Shown here in pieces: positions 63,601-64,000 of a DNA stretch of 64,000 nt. Origin of the DNA: Sipunculus nudus (Eukaryota > Annelida > Sipuncula > Golfingiida > Sipunculidae); the NCBI GenBank assembly GCA_026874595.1, contig CM049306.1, positions 9,879,019 through 9,943,018 on the forward strand, in the 5' to 3' direction. The notes beneath the pieces are model-generated. The model was not told the DNA's origin, searched no databases, and saw only the letters and a list, made by a program, of their open reading frames with translations. How positions within the stretch are numbered: the first letter of the stretch is position 1; the number at the start of each line of letters is the position of its first letter. The position numbers and the translations under genes are program-made.

Positions 63601-64000
63601 TATGTTATTTCCATCACCACAGAATTTCAGGATAGCTTTGTGTCTTAAATTTCATCAGCTTTGTGTTAAAACTCATGTGACTTGTGTAAAGGGCAAGACA
63701 CCAAGGTTCACTTATTAGCAAAACTTTGTCAGAGAGATGCCCAGTGCCACATGAAGCACTTTTATAGTAAGACCCTGGAAGATGCTACTGTGATGTTGAT
63801 GGTACTTGGAACTGACTCCTTCAGCAGTTTTATAAAAACACAAAGGTTTATGTACCTACACACTGATTTTATTGGTTTTTATTTCACATTCATTTGGAGT
63901 GGGACAAAATGGCACATTTCAAACTGAATCCTGAAATATGATGTCAAACAGTTGTGAAGTTTCATAGCAGTACATTTCATTTTAGTTTATCTGTGGTTCT
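60634..64000. other. 3' flanking DNA, no supported gene
   Basis: This is AT-rich sequence downstream of the exchanger. Short open frames (62807-63010, 63682-63927) carry no recognisable domain and no splice context that I can support. It is either intergenic or part of a very long 3' region. Confidence 0.45.

Noticed and set aside
61000-64000. Possible second gene downstream of the exchanger
   Set aside because: No open frame there shows a domain, coding-type composition or paired splice sites.
1-64000. CRISPR arrays, operons, tRNA or rRNA genes
   Set aside because: The tandem arrays have no spacers, the DNA is clearly spliced eukaryotic sequence, and no tRNA box pattern or rRNA segment was seen by eye.

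Overview
The window is animal genomic DNA: AT-rich, mostly intronic and full of repeats. It carries the 3' part of one plus-strand gene, a K+-dependent Na+/Ca2+ exchanger of the SLC24 (NCKX) family. Five exons were placed by homology and splice-phase logic (about 1-96, 10624-10848, 11904-12005, 16433-16564, 58683-58882). A sixth, probable cytoplasmic-loop exon is at 7903-8007. All junctions are phase 1 and join into one frame that ends at the TAA at 58880-58882. The reconstructed C-terminal half contains the end of the cytosolic loop, the alpha-2 repeat and the last two membrane helices. From memory of the family it looks most like the NCKX5 (SLC24A5) branch. Upstream exons lie outside the window. 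The repeat landscape (CCGTCCGTC-type modules, short hairpin termini) looks like a lophotrochozoan, most likely a bivalve mollusc, but no sequence here proves the taxon.

Layout. 97-10623: intron with nested repeats (a hAT-like MITE, families D, F, E, and a family B element inside a family A element) and the candidate loop exon. 10624-16564: three exons. 16565-58682: one 42-kb intron. It holds a 36-bp minisatellite of about 70 units just after the donor (16658-19165), a family C element, a 35-bp minisatellite of about 56 units (29576-31539), further A, B, D and G elements, and a 4.6-kb inverted repeat (47310-51937). 58683-58882: last exon. 58883-64000: 3' flank with one more family B element and no recognised gene.

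Most striking observations. (1) Several otherwise different repeat families share one architecture: a subterminal inverted repeat, a 5' hairpin, a 3' hairpin and a CTAGTT or CTTGTTT end. This is the layout of Helitron-like, and especially Helentron-associated, non-autonomous elements. Every copy I could orient points the same way as the gene. (2) At least 13 exact copies of the 12-bp palindrome GGTGGCGCCACC are carried by three of these families. (3) The 4.6-kb inverted repeat is flanked by 30-bp direct repeats that match at 29 of 30 positions, and its pre-mRNA should fold into long dsRNA. (4) The 36-bp minisatellite places dozens of donor-like CAG/GTAAC sequences about 100 bases downstream of a real splice donor.

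No prokaryotic genes, CRISPR arrays, rRNA or tRNA genes were seen. Almost all other open frames are short and unsupported. All repeat boundaries and copy counts were read by eye.
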